In this document: positions 1 to 10,325 of the stretch, in pieces | Numbering within the stretch: position 1 is the first letter of the stretch | How the letters are laid out: every line of letters starts with the position of its first letter | Assembly (NCBI GenBank): GCA_964019155.1 | Contig: OZ025243.1 | Span: 30,331,871 to 30,395,870 of the forward strand | DNA length: 64,000 nt | Reading direction: 5' to 3' | From: Osedax fenrisi | Taxonomy: Eukaryota; Annelida; Polychaeta; Sabellida; Siboglinidae | Notes under the pieces: generated by a model | The model's database searches: none | Told to the model about the DNA's origin: nothing | Seen by the model: only the letters and a program-made list of their open reading frames with translations | Translations under genes and position numbers: made by a program

Positions 1-479
1 TTCTCATCATTATGGTATATTATCATACATATATTATATATTATTTATACTTGACATTAAACATGCTGTAATGAACTCTATTGATATCGTATGTACTTAT
101 AACATATAGATATATATTTACATATACATATATACACGCTATACTATAATCAAGGACATATATGTCCGTTCTATAATTTCCATTTATAAGTATGCATTCA
201 TATATGAATCATAATTATAATTAACATATATTTTCTTGCGGACTATTTACTCAGTGTATTTATATGTGTCATGTTAAATCACTTCCCTCTATACACCTAA
301 TCATATTTAGGGATTTACATTCAGGGCGTATGGCGTGTGACACGCCGTGTGTGCTCTTTGTTGTGCTATTTTTCGGTCTATACCAAAAAAACATATGAAT
401 TGCGTGTGTTAACTAAAAGTAACGCGCATTCAATTCTGATTGGATATTAAATAATATATGGTATATCTAAATATCGATA

Positions 480-720
480 TATTTAGGGTGTCGATATTAT
501 GTGCCAAGCTGTCGGTATTCGAGGCAGTGCCTGTAATATCGACACCCCTGTTATCTCAGAGTTGAATAAACTAAATTAAATTTAAAAATAGATATGTATT
601 ATATATACCTACCTCATTAATACTTTAATACCTGTAAATAAAATGTGGTAATATTTAATTGAGAAATAATAAAGTTATAGTGATTTATTATTAGGGTGTC
701 GGTATTCGAGTACTCTCCCC
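480..720. repeat. Fragment of the GGGGAAAGT...CGAATACGGACAC TIR family
   Basis: The right end reads, in reverse complement, GGGGAGAGTACTCGAATACC and is followed by TA. This resembles the termini of the longer elements at 6321, 23291 and 34997. Inside are further copies of the GGTGTCGGTATT / AATATCGACACCCC motif in both orientations. The left end is not clear, so the copy is called partial. Confidence 0.5.
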
Positions 721-963
721 TAATATTGATATTTTACGATATATTTTAAATACAAGTGCAAGGACATTAACATAAGGTAACTTTAATTATTGATGTTAGA
801 TTTATTTAAATTAAATAGTACTGTTATAATAATTGTTATTGGACATTTTTTTAATATATTATCTATTATACAATACACTATAACCTGTATTTCAACAAAT
901 TAATCTGGCATTTATAATATATTACTATAATTTATATTTTACCTATTATTTATATAATTGAAA

Positions 964-1014
<51 letters not shown>

Positions 1015-1061
1015 GATATGATAAATTTCTTAATATGATATTATATATTATATAAATTTGT

Positions 1062-1098
<37 letters not shown>

Positions 1099-1241
1099 AG
1101 AAAGTCATATTATTATAATATTATTATTTATGATTTACTCTTATCTATAATGAAATTTATCATGTTAATAAAGGGGTAATTGTATCGATAAGAATAATGT
1201 ATTGTATACTTACCCTAACATTGCCTAACTCTGATAATACT

Positions 1242-1284
<43 letters not shown>

Positions 1285-1312
1285 AAAGTTTATTTATGTG
1301 TTTTTCAATATA

Positions 1313-1318
1313 TTTATT
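1313..1318 (-). terminator. Candidate polyadenylation signal of the LRR gene
   Basis: AATAAA on the minus strand, about 65 bases beyond the stop codon. A second hexamer is at 1289-1294. In such AT-rich DNA the hexamer also occurs by chance. Confidence 0.35.
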
Positions 1319-1381
1319 CAATATATTTCTCAATCTAATTTTTTTAATTTAGTAATATATTACTACAGTATTATGTTACAG

Positions 1382-1560
1382 TTATGTATCTTCATTTAAT
1401 TCTGTAATATTTGTATTTAATATATTATTTTGTATGCGTCTCTTTTTTATTTGTATCATTATATAAATTCCACAGATAATTCCAGCAATGTAAATAATTA
1501 TGTAAATTACAATTATTAATATCATTATATTCCTTGTGTCTTCGATGCCAATTTTGTTAT
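1382..1560 (-). CDS. LRR protein terminal exon: TM helix and cytoplasmic tail
   Basis: The acceptor is ATATTTCAG before base 1560, and the stop TAA is at 1384-1382. Entering with two bases (phase 1), the exon reads a short acidic stretch, then an isoleucine-rich hydrophobic segment of about 20 residues containing A-G-I-I-C-G, then K-K-R-R and a polar tail. The other reading phases are broken by stops. The phase agrees with the donor of the LRR exon. Confidence 0.75.
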
Positions 1561-4500
1561 CTGAAATATGATTTTTTTATATAATATAACCAAAGCCCTT
1601 GAAGAGCTTTGATATAACTTTATAAATTGTAATTTATACATACACATATTTAATAATTAAATTAACCTTTTCTTATAATTGATTTATAATATATAAAAAA
1701 TAAATATAAAATTATAATGTTATAAATAATGTTATAAATACCTATGTACTATCTAGATACTATATTATTATAATGCTATTTTAATAACTATAAATATATA
1801 TATATATATATATATGTTATAAAGTCAGTTGTTGATATATCGATTAATGTAATGTACATGTAAATGCATTACATAAGGTACACAGATATATCTACATAAA
1901 AACTTAAAACTAGATTTTAGTGTCACGCTATGTGTTAATTGCATAGCCTTAGCAATATCAATGTTCGTTTTTATGTTATTTTATATTTGTATCGTCTGCA
2001 AATTATATTTTGTTATTGTGCTATAGAATTAATGCCAATCGGTAATATAGCCGCATTCATCATTCTGCATGTCATCGGGTATGTACTATCATTATTATTA
2101 TTATTATTATATTAGATTATCATTGTTATATTCAACAGGTCTTTGTCTTAATAAAGTATACACGAACTCAACTTTGTTACAATTGGCGCTGCGAACAGGA
2201 TACTCTATTAAGACAAAGACCCGATGACATGCAGAATGATGAATCAAGGACGTAACTTTGAATCAGAGGTCATTCGTGATTTATGTGAGGAACATGGCGT
2301 AGAGAAAAGTAGAACTACCGCATACCACCCCCAAGGTAACGGTCAGACTGAGCGTTTTAATCGTACCCTGCATGGATTGTTATGTACAATATCGCAAGAA
2401 AAGAAATCGGAGTGGCCCCGGTATATTGACAATCTCGTGTACGCATATAATTGTGGGGTGCATGCTTCGACAGGGGAGTCTCCATTTTTCCTCTTCTTCG
2501 GGCGAGAACCAATCCTACCTATTGACAGCGTGCTTTGTAACCCGAAGAAGGAAGAATTGACCTCACTAAATCGAGTATGGCACCAGGCTGAAAGAGAGAG
2601 GCGTAATAAACATGCGACCAAAACTCCTAAATCTTTTGATGACGTGAAAGTGGGTGATGAAGTATTTATCCGTAGTCACCCATTGGGTCGAAACAAGATT
2701 CAGGATAAATACTCATCACATCCTCTAATTGTCATCGACCGGCCTTCCCCACAAACGTGTACGGTAATGCCTATAACAAAGGCTAGGATTGTAAATAGGG
2801 CAGAGATATTGAAAGCGACCAGATTGCGTCGCGATAACCTTACAAGCGTAAGTGTGCCTTTGTCGACGATAGATAGCCCAGTGCCGGGTCCATCTCTGCG
2901 TCGAAGTAATCGCGTAAAAAAACCTCGGGTGACATAATTAAATTGTGAGTGTGAGACCACTTCATAACGGAGGGGGTGTATGTTATAAAGTCAGTTGTTG
3001 ATATATCGATTAATGTAATGTACATGTAAATGCATTACATAAGGTACACAGATATATCTACATAAAAACTTAAAACTAGATTTTAGTGTCACGCTCTGTG
3101 TTAATTGCATAGCCTTAGCAATATCAATGTTCGTTTTTATGTTATTTTATATTTTTATCGTCTGCAAATTATATTTTGTTATTGTGCTATAGAATTAATG
3201 CCAATCGGTAATATAGCCGCATTCATCATTCTGCATGTCATCGGGTATGTACTATCATTATTATTATTATTATTATATTAGATTATCATTGTTATATTCA
3301 ACAGGTCTTTGTCTTAATAAAGTATACACGAACTCAACTTTGTTACATATATATATATATATAATAACTGCTTATGTGGATCAGTTGGCTAAGGCGTCAG
3401 ACACACATGTAGTAGGCATCGATATAAAGACAGTTTCTTAACAAGAGAAAGAAACTTTCTTAATATCGATTATAGTAGGACGCGGCTTCAAGCCTCGTCC
3501 GGACCATTAATATAGGTAATACAATAATATTTAGAAGTGATCTTATATATATATATATATGTGTAAAAATAAATGATCCGCTATCTCTATAATTATGATT
3601 CAATTAATTTTGACTATAGTTATAAACGATATCTGCATTCCCATAAATCACATGCCTGGTCCATATCTGCCCCGTGTCTACGTAACTACCTCCCCTGTCC
3701 ACTTTAGGGTCCTATGTAGGGTCCCACTCTAGGGTAACTACCTCCCCTGTCCACTGTACCTTATCACGTATAATCCGATGTTAAATGTAGTGTAAAAAGC
3801 TTTATTTTCTCGTCATAATTATCTATATATTGTATGTCTGATTGTTTTGGTATTTTATAAGTCTTTTGAAGTAAATATTGCATGTAATATATATTTTAAT
3901 AAAATAACCATATTTTCCTATTATTTTATAATATATATAAATAGAAATAACATTATATTATATTATTAAATATATGTAATATCCAGATACTATAGTATTG
4001 TAATTATAATTAAACAACTATATATATAATATATAGCTATATCTATATAAGATATATTGTATTAATATTTAATGTTGACCTTTCTATATATATATGTATG
4101 GTTGTCTGATAACTTAATAATTATATATGTATAATATATACAATATATATTAACCTGTAGTTGTAGTATTATTTAAAAGATCTTTTGTATTATTTAAATT
4201 ACAATTATTTATAAATGAATCATATAATTTCAAAAACTCTGTAAGATTATATATTTTAAAGCCAATTTTAAAATTCCGAACAACGATATATTTGTTAATT
4301 CTAATAATCCACGCCATATCGCAATAACAAGTAAGGCATTTAGTTAAATTATCAAATGACATATACTTATTAATACTTATGTCATGCAAGAAGAATGTTT
4401 TTAATGTACCCTCGTGAAATGTTTCTATACGATTCCCTTCTAAAGCCAGTATATGTAAATGTAGTAAACGCGAGAGTTCAATATTAAATATTTTAATGTT

Positions 4501-4830
4501 ATTATCATTTAAATATATGATTTCTAAATTATGATTATTATTAAATAGGAGATATGGAATTGATGTTAAATTATTATGTTGTAGATTAATATGCTCTAGA
4601 TATGGTACTGCTATAAATGTATCTTCGTGCAGATAAGAAATGTGATTGTTTTTTAAATGTAATTCTTTTAGATCAAGAAACGGTATATCATATGATTGAC
4701 AGTTATGTATTCTAAAAGAGCAAATATCTACTGTTATTATATCTTCATGTTCACATCTATAAATACGAATATCAGTTAAAATATTTGATATTAAATGTCC
4801 TTTAATAATGTGGTTTTCAGGACACCCAAC
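1382..4830 (-). CDS. LRR transmembrane protein gene, 3' part (two exons seen)
   Basis: Two minus-strand exons join in frame: 4155-4830 (225 codons plus one base) and 1382-1560 (two bases plus 58 codons and a stop). The first encodes four leucine-rich repeats followed by a cysteine cluster (C-x2-C-Y-C-D-M-A-W) of the LRRCT type. The second encodes about 20 hydrophobic residues, then a basic stop-transfer stretch (KKRR) and a short tail. By family knowledge this is the architecture of a type I LRR receptor or adhesion protein with its LRRs outside the cell. The 5' exons with signal peptide and start codon were not found upstream. The 2.6-kb intron holds a Ty3/gypsy element and a SINE piece in the opposite orientation. 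The ligand and exact family are unknown. Confidence is good for the domains and moderate for the joined model. Confidence 0.75.
1815..2181 (+). repeat. 5' LTR of the Ty3/gypsy derivative
   Basis: 367 bp with TG...CA ends. It contains an AATAAA hexamer at 2150-2155 about 25 bases from its end, and a 60-bp intron-like segment at 2079-2138. It matches the 3' LTR except at two visible substitutions (CGCTATGTG against CGCTCTGTG, and ATTTGTATC against ATTTTTATC). Confidence 0.93.
2079..2138 (+). other. Probable intron inside the LTR
   Basis: The segment begins GTATGTAC and ends TTCAACAG, a good GT-AG intron pair, and is 60 bp long. The inverted copy at 2206-2244 contains the bases on both sides of this segment joined exactly, without it. 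The same segment is present in the 3' LTR at 3245-3304. It lies just upstream of the AATAAA of the LTR. Confidence 0.7.
2184..2200 (+). other. Primer-binding site
   Basis: TGGCGCTGCGAACAGGA starts two bases after the 5' LTR. TGG is the complement of the CCA end of a tRNA, the usual minus-strand primer. I did not identify which tRNA. Confidence 0.75.
2206..2244 (-). repeat. 39-nt inverted, spliced copy of LTR sequence
   Basis: Read on the minus strand, 2244-2221 matches LTR bases 2055-2078 and 2220-2206 matches LTR bases 2139-2153, with no mismatch and with the 60 bp between them absent. It lies between the primer-binding site and the integrase fragment and supplies the first codons of the open frame at 2224. 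Confidence 0.85.
2224..2937 (+). pseudogene. Ty3/gypsy integrase, C-terminal fragment
   Basis: The frame gives 237 residues. After seven residues derived from the inverted LTR piece it reads QGRNFES, TTAYHPQGNGQTERFNRTL and SPFFLFFGREP, the conserved second half of the DDE integrase core; the glutamate of Q-T-E-R-F is the third catalytic residue. The rest is the basic C-terminal domain, ending R-R-S-N-R-V-K-K. The zinc-binding HHCC domain and the first catalytic aspartate are deleted, and the position of the second (normally D before QGR) is asparagine at the junction. The product therefore cannot be an active integrase. The start codon used here belongs to the rearrangement, not to the original polyprotein. 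Confidence 0.93.
2969..2978 (+). other. Polypurine tract
   Basis: GGAGGGGGTG lies just before the 3' LTR, the usual plus-strand priming site. Confidence 0.7.
2981..3347 (+). repeat. 3' LTR of the Ty3/gypsy derivative
   Basis: 367 bp, nearly identical to the 5' LTR, including the 60-bp intron-like segment (3245-3304). It is followed directly by a (TA)n tract. Confidence 0.93.
3365..3560 (+). mobile_element. tRNA-headed SINE, head only, with nested foldback
   Basis: The head reads CTGCTTATGTGGATCAG followed by TTGGCTAAGGCGTCAGAC, then after a 56-bp insertion GGCTTCAAGCCTCGTCCGGACCA, and then the AATATTTAGAAGTGATC body start. It is the same family as the copies at 16623 and 30612. The remainder of the body is missing. 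Confidence 0.75.
3417..3472. mobile_element. 56-bp foldback inserted in the SINE head
   Basis: The arms are ATCGATATAAAGACAGTTTC and, inverted, ATCGATATTAAGAAAGTTTC. It is flanked by TAGTAGG on both sides (3410-3416 and 3473-3479), a 7-bp target duplication. Intact SINE copies lack the insertion at this point. Related hairpins occur at 28905-28937 and, as a half, near 25565. Confidence 0.65.
3561..4154. other. Rest of the LRR-gene intron, no gene seen
   Basis: A short direct repeat containing AACTACCTCCCCTGTCCACT occurs twice, near 3686 and 3737. The rest is AT-rich with no recognised feature. Confidence 0.5.
4155..4830 (-). CDS. LRR protein exon: four LRRs and LRRCT-like cap
   Basis: The frame is open across the exon without a methionine start. 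The acceptor is TTTAAACAG before base 4830 and the donor is ACTACAG/GTTAAT at 4155. It begins V-G-C-P-E-N, as in a cysteine N-cap. Repeats of about 24 residues follow with the L-x2-L-x-L-x2-N-x-I pattern: LKELHLKNNHI, LEHINLQHNNL, LEIIYLNDNNI and LHILALEGNRI. Then comes C-L-T-C-Y-C-D-M-A-W, the LRRCT signature, and a polar stalk. It ends with one base of a split codon, which fits the exon at 1382-1560. Confidence 0.8.
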
Positions 4831-4952
4831 CTGTTTAAATTATTTATAAGAATTATAATTAAGAAGTTTGTAATTATTAATTTAATTATACATAAATATA
4901 TATGTTAATGCATTATAAAAAATACTATAAATATACTATAATTAATAAGTAA

Positions 4953-4988
<36 letters not shown>

Positions 4989-6320
4989 AGTAGATCCTAG
5001 ATGTAGATACTGATTGTTATATTTCCCAGCCTACATATATTTTGTTATATAGTTATGTATACACCAATATAGCAATAGATACAATCACTGGCGTACGCTA
5101 CACGTAACGTTACGAAAAAAACCATATCAATGAAATAACTGAAAATAAATATAGTAGTTAATACCCGGGTTAATACACGGGTTAATGAAAATAAGATATA
5201 GGCCATATAAAGCCGCGTGTTCCCCGAACGTTTTCACGGTTTTTTCAAAAGATTTTTCATTTAATTTTTTATTTAAAAAATCTATCATTATCTATAATTA
5301 TAAAAAAATCTACCATTATAAATCCTACGTTAACAATCGAGTGTGTGCGAACTATATTAGGATTTTGTAAAATATTTTATCATCGCGATTTTTAATTACA
5401 CATATGGCATTTCAATATATTTATATTTAACTTTTATATCTATAAATCTATAGATTTATATATGGTATTATATATTCATATATGGTAAAATATAAATATA
5501 TGGGCATTTAATACTATAGTGTAGGCATACTATAGGCGACTATGCGTCATCGCATTACCGTGACTTTACCTTACAGCATGCGACCATGTAACTTAATGAC
5601 GGCATTTCATGGTAGTATAGGTGAGTCATCAATCACGTGACTATAGTATATATACATTAATTTACCGGTGACGTTATCTCGGAGAGTGACCATAGTACGT
5701 ATACGTAAAAGTATAAGTATACTTATAGCTCGTGCCATTCAGATGGTCATATGAGATTACATGCTATTACGTAATATATAAACATACATATATGGGATAT
5801 ACCTATAGGGACATGTATAGTATAAATACTTAGATTTAATTATCACGATTTTAATTAAATACAAGAAATATCATGCTAGCATGCATATCTCTACCAGTTT
5901 ATATAATATACTATGTTAATAGCGTTACAATTGTGTTTAGGCCTAATGCCATTGTCATAGCCATGACTATATTACCTATTTATAATTCGTGATGTTTATA
6001 TGGTCATATAATATTACATTACATTTATATATTTAAGTTATAATACACCAAGACAAATATGGATAGTGATAATATAAATACTATTACTATTATTTCTATT
6101 TTTTGCAGCTGTCTTATTGCAATTTAAATAGAATAGGACAACTTATTTAAAAAATAAGCTATGAATAAAGTTATAATATGTCATTAGACAAATATATATT
6201 TAATAATAGTTATACTATTTCTAAATTTGTATATTTTTAACTTAAATTGAAGCTAATAATAATATATAAAGACAAATATATGTTTTACAATATTATTAAT
6301 ATGTATTATCACTAATGCTA
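4831..6320. other. AT-rich DNA upstream of the LRR exon
   Basis: No exon was identified that could carry the missing signal peptide. There is a (TA)n tract at about 4958-4988. The part from 5500 to 5960 is less AT-rich, but its frames are short and interrupted. Confidence 0.45.
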
Positions 6321-7012
6321 GGAGAAAGTCACAGAATACGGGCAGTGCCCGAATACGGACACTCTCGGTATCTCAGAAACCATAAATCCAACTAAAAAAG
6401 TTTAATGAATAACATATTCATAATTATATAAATAGTCTAAAAAAGTATTTTTTATTTTGTAATTATTAAAAATATTGCTGATATATCCAATACACAATCT
6501 AGATGTCTTAATACGTATACCCTAATCATCTCGCAGCGTATGCACTATTCTGATTTTCATAAAAAACATGTGCATTATAATATTAATAGCAACAATAAAT
6601 CTAAATATAAAAATTGTAATATTTAGATACTTAAATTGTATTATTAATTAAAAAAATAATAAAAATAAATAAATTATTAACTAATTAAATTAGAATAAAT
6701 AGTTCATAAAATTAATTATAAATAATATAATTGTAATTTGTCTGATTGATTCATCAATAATATATAGTTTATCGAGTGGTATATAGGGTTTCTGTATTAT
6801 AATACAGGGTGTCCGTATTCGGACATTGATATCGAATACGGACACCCCCGTTATCTATGGAATTAAAAGATTAAATAAAATTTTAAAATCACAATAATAT
6901 CTACAATCATATAATATTAATATATTGTAATTTTTGAATACAAATAATGAGTCATAAAATGTTAAGACCATTTATTGTTAATTTATTGTATTAGGATAAT
7001 TTTCCCTAATTA
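6321..7012 (+). mobile_element. TIR element, GGGGAAAGT...GAATACGGAC family
   Basis: The left end, GGAGAAAGTCACAGAATACG, is preceded by TA; the right end is TTTTCCCTA. Shared internal landmarks with the copies at 23291 and 34997 are TCTCAGAAACCATAAATCC, TCTGATTTTCATAAAAA, AATTAATTAAAAAAATAATA and GGGTGTCCGTATTATAATAC. No transposase frame remains, so it is a non-autonomous copy. Confidence 0.65.
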
Positions 7013-7560
7013 TGTATAAGTATATCATATTTTTCAAAGATTAAATTCATCCTGTTCTATTTCATAACATCTTATGAAAATAGGAAATTATAAGATTTTT
7101 TGATAATAAAATCTTATGAAAAAATTTCTTATAATAAAATCGTGAAAACTTTCGGAGTACACGCTACTTAACACATAATTTAAATATTTTTTTAAAGTAA
7201 TGTTATAACAATACGATGATTTATAAAATAATACGATGATTGATTGCGTATGAGAATGTAGGATAATTATCGGTAATTGATTACAATTCAAATAGTTTCT
7301 CCTTATAAAAGAATTGTATCCAATTTTCTGATAGACCTCAGTATTACTAGTATGTTAATAATATATGTAAGTGTATATTCGCAACGTTTAGTATTGTACA
7401 CAATACATATAGCAGAGCGAATAAATCCGTATACTTTTTATATTAGTGAAATTTATGACATTAAAAAGTAATCCACTATAAAGTATCGTATGTTAGATTA
7501 TTCCAGAGAAATTATAAGCTGTTTAATAATATGCTTATGGAAATATTTTGTAAAATGTCA
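7013..7560. other. AT-rich DNA, no feature recognised
   Basis: There is a direct repeat of an AATACGATGATT motif near 7210 and 7232. Short open frames show no family signature. Confidence 0.4.
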
Positions 7561-7579
7561 TATTATACGTAAATGTAAA

Positions 7580-8160
7580 TTCTACAGACTTTGATATCTT
7601 TACTATTATATAAGGACCAAAAGATTAGTAACTGTCCATAAGGTCGCCGAGGGTACGGCATAAATTAGAATTTTTCAACATACATGCATAATTTTCCACT
7701 AAATTATCATAGATAGGAATGTTTAAGGTATGCGAGATACGTTCAGTGTTTCGATTTTCGATGTATTAAGTAGTTAGTTTAAGTATTAAGTAGTTAATTT
7801 CTGATTACTTTAATATATCTAAATTACAGTTATGCGAATTATTGGGAAGTTCGATGATAAGCTGAATACTATCAGCATACTAAATATGGTAATTAATTTT
7901 AGATAACTTGGTAATAATATTATATTGAGGACGCAAATAAATGAGAAATAACAAAGGCCCAATGACGTAACCATGTCGTAAGCCACTGCATATATTACTA
8001 GAAGGATACATACCATATTTAAATTTAACAGAGGAAGTATGATTAGTATATAATGAGGAGTTCAATAAGTATATTATACTAACATATACACCATTTATTA
8101 ATTTAAATGTAAGCAATACATACATAATAGTAATTTGTATGTATATCATGTTCGTATATA
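7580..8160 (-). pseudogene. LINE reverse transcriptase remnant
   Basis: The minus-strand frame reads G-L-R-H-G-Y-V-I-G-P-L-L-F-L-I-Y-L, a decayed form of the RT block G-V-P-Q-G-S-x-L-G-P-L-L-F-L-I-Y. Past one stop it continues Y-A-D-S-I-Q-L, the catalytic Y-x-D-D block with its second aspartate lost. It is too damaged to assign to a clade. Confidence 0.7.
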
Positions 8161-8460
8161 ATGTATTTATTCTGATTATTAAATTATAAAAGAACAATAT
8201 TTATATTAATTATGATATTTATTCTTAACATTTTTTTAAAACATTTTATTTTATAATTATAAATAATTACTTAATTACTTAATTACTCCCAATCTTGTAT
8301 TAGAATATATGAATAACATTATACAATATCATGGGAATTGGTAACTTCTATGTGCAGAATATGCAAGCATTATGGGTACTGCAACATGTGGGGAATGGGG
8401 GATACGATGATGATGATATGATGATATTAGGTATTTATGTATACACTAAAATAATAGTAT
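8161..8460. other. AT-rich DNA, no feature recognised
   Basis: Short ACTTAATT direct repeats near 8270 and ATGATGATATG repeats near 8405. Nothing else seen. Confidence 0.4.
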
Positions 8461-9038
8461 ATTCTTGAGAGTGTGAGTACGAGAAAACAAAAAGAGGGGT
8501 AAAACAAATAATTTGATTATATAGAAGTGCGGGTTTAAATAATGATGTTGTCAATGATAAATATCTTTATTCGTTTTTTGAATATTGAGAAGGTCGTATC
8601 TGTTGTCATTAGATTTATCGGTAGCCTGTTCCAGAGATTAGAAACCTTCCTGTGAAAAGTTTTTTTTCCAAATTTGGTAAATTTGTAAGGTGGTTCTACT
8701 AGAATTGGTGTAGAGGAGGATCACAGTAGACGGGTTTTATTACTATATATAAAGTCGTCAAATATTGGAGTGGGTTCAGTGGTTATCAGTATTTTATGGA
8801 GAAGATTCAGTGTTTTATAGTTAATTTGTTGAGTTGTAGTAAGCCAGTTAAGTTGTTGTCGCAGGTTGGTCACAGAGGTAGTATAGTCAGTAGTTTTTAG
8901 TTGGTATATGGTTCGTATAGATATATTGATAATTCGGTCTAGTTTAGTAATAGATGTAGTTTTTGTACCAATGAGGAAGGTGTTACAATAATTTAGTCTA
9001 GAGAGAACAAGTGAGTGCGTGAGGAGTTTGGTCGTAGG

Positions 9039-10049
9039 CAGTGATGGGCACGATCACGACTTTTCACGATCGCCGATCGTCGATCAATTTCGTCGTTCAT
9101 ATATATATATATATATATATAGGGCCTACCAATGTATCTTTTTACTAATGTAATCGTAATATTTTACCGCGTGAGACATGCAAGATCAAACAATACGTTT
9201 AATTATATACTCTATAATAGAGTCTCTATGCCAAAAATGAGTCAAACTGTCAATTTTCCTGTGGTCGTATTATATAGGACTATAACTTTACGTAGGTTTA
9301 ACGATTATTTTTCATTTGAGTAGCCTATTCTATCAATAGTGCCATTATAGCAACAATATATAGGTAACCCAAAATGTAAGTTAAATTGGTTAAGTAATTA
9401 CGTAGAAGAAAAAGATATGTTGTTATCTTAAGAAATATGTTAATAGACATATCCCAGATAACGAGGTTTATATAATTACACCAGAACAAAGCGAAACTAA
9501 TTCAGATGAATTCTATGTTATTGATGATAATGGACCATCCACTTCTAAATCAACGGTAGAAATAGAAATACTTAATTATATAAATAGTAAAAATACTAAT
9601 TTAGATATGCTAAATAATTATCCTATTATAAAAATGTTATTCATAAAATACAATTATATACTCCCATCATCCGCGCCGGTGGAAAGAATGTTTAGTGTTG
9701 CTACCAATATAAATAAACCGAAACGCAATAAACTAAATGATACTACCTTTGAATTGTTAGTTCTATTGAAAGCAAATTCATTATATTAATATTATTTTAT
9801 TATTAATTTGATCCTATTTCAACATTTTCATAAATAAAACTTATTATTATATCCACTATTTTGTTATTTCTTGATATAAATATATATAAATTATGTTTAA
9901 ATTTGTTTCACGATCGTCGATCGCGATCAGTTGCTGACGATCGTCGATCATTTTGCTCGATCATTTTCTAACGATCGCCGATCGTCGATCATTTTACTCG
10001 ATCATTTTCAAACGATCGTCGATCGCGATCGGGATCGTGCCCATCACTG
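9039..10049 (+). mobile_element. Non-autonomous hAT element, copy 1
   Basis: The 17-bp terminal repeats CAGTGATGGGCACGATC are exact, and the 8-bp target duplication GTCGTAGG (9031-9038 and 10050-10057) is exact. Both are typical of hAT transposons. The ends are packed with CGATCGTCGATC-type subterminal repeats in both orientations. The interior keeps only the C-terminal part of a transposase frame. It is inserted in the LINE at 8460-14680. A second copy lies at 52905-54142. Confidence 0.93.
9406..9789 (+). pseudogene. hAT transposase C-terminal fragment, copy 1
   Basis: 128 codons are open, starting right after a TAG. The first methionine (codon 68) leaves 60 residues. The end reads S-S-A-P-V-E-R-M-F-S-V-A and then F-E-L-L-V-L-L-K-A-N, the signature of the hAT C-terminal dimerisation region. 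The zinc finger and the catalytic residues upstream are absent. Copy 2 has the same truncation point, so both derive from an already defective source element. Confidence 0.85.
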
Positions 10050-10251
10050 GTCGTAGGGAAGTCAATGACATATCAAATTTTCCTAATATTGTATTGAAAG
10101 TGCGAGGTCGTCTTTATTAGTGAGGTGATATGATCATCAAAGTATAATGTCGGGTTGAGGGTAATCCCAAGATACTTAACGGTAGAAGACGGAGTGAGTG
10201 GTGAGAAGTCGATGTATAGTATTGGAAATTGTCTAGTTGGAGCTGTCGCGT

Positions 10252-10325
10252 TAATGTTGAGTATACTATAGTTCGGTTGTAGTAGCGTTAATGTTGAGTG
10301 TACTATAGTTCGGTTGTAGTAGCGT
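10252..10325. repeat. 36-bp tandem duplication in the LINE
   Basis: GCGTTAATGTTGAGTATACT and its continuation to TTGTAGTA are repeated immediately with one visible substitution. This local duplication adds to the damage of the RT frame. Confidence 0.7.

Larger units (their letters stand above)
1..1381. other. AT-rich intergenic DNA, 3' flank of the LRR gene
   Basis: No coding potential was recognised on either strand. The stretch holds three (TA)n tracts (about 970-1010, 1063-1094, 1246-1280) and a fragment of a TIR repeat at 480-720. On the minus strand, two AATAAA polyadenylation hexamers (plus-strand TTTATT at 1289-1294 and 1313-1318) lie 65-95 bases past the stop codon of the LRR gene and could end its transcript. 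Confidence 0.6.
1815..3347 (+). mobile_element. Ty3/gypsy LTR retrotransposon, large internal deletion
   Basis: Two 367-bp LTRs (1815-2181 and 2981-3347) start TG and end CA, and differ at only two positions that I could see, so the insertion is young. Inside are a primer-binding site directly after the 5' LTR, a polypurine tract directly before the 3' LTR, and only the C-terminal half of integrase. Gag, protease, reverse transcriptase, RNase H and the integrase N-terminus are missing. The flanks are (TA)n, so the expected 4-6 bp target duplication cannot be told from the repeat. The element lies in the intron of the LRR gene, antisense to it. With no RT of its own it could move only in trans. 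Confidence 0.92.

Noticed and set aside
5570..5625. Exon-like segment between ACCTTACAG and GTGAGT
   Set aside because: Both splice sites look good, but the 40-odd bases between contain stops in two frames and nothing links to it.
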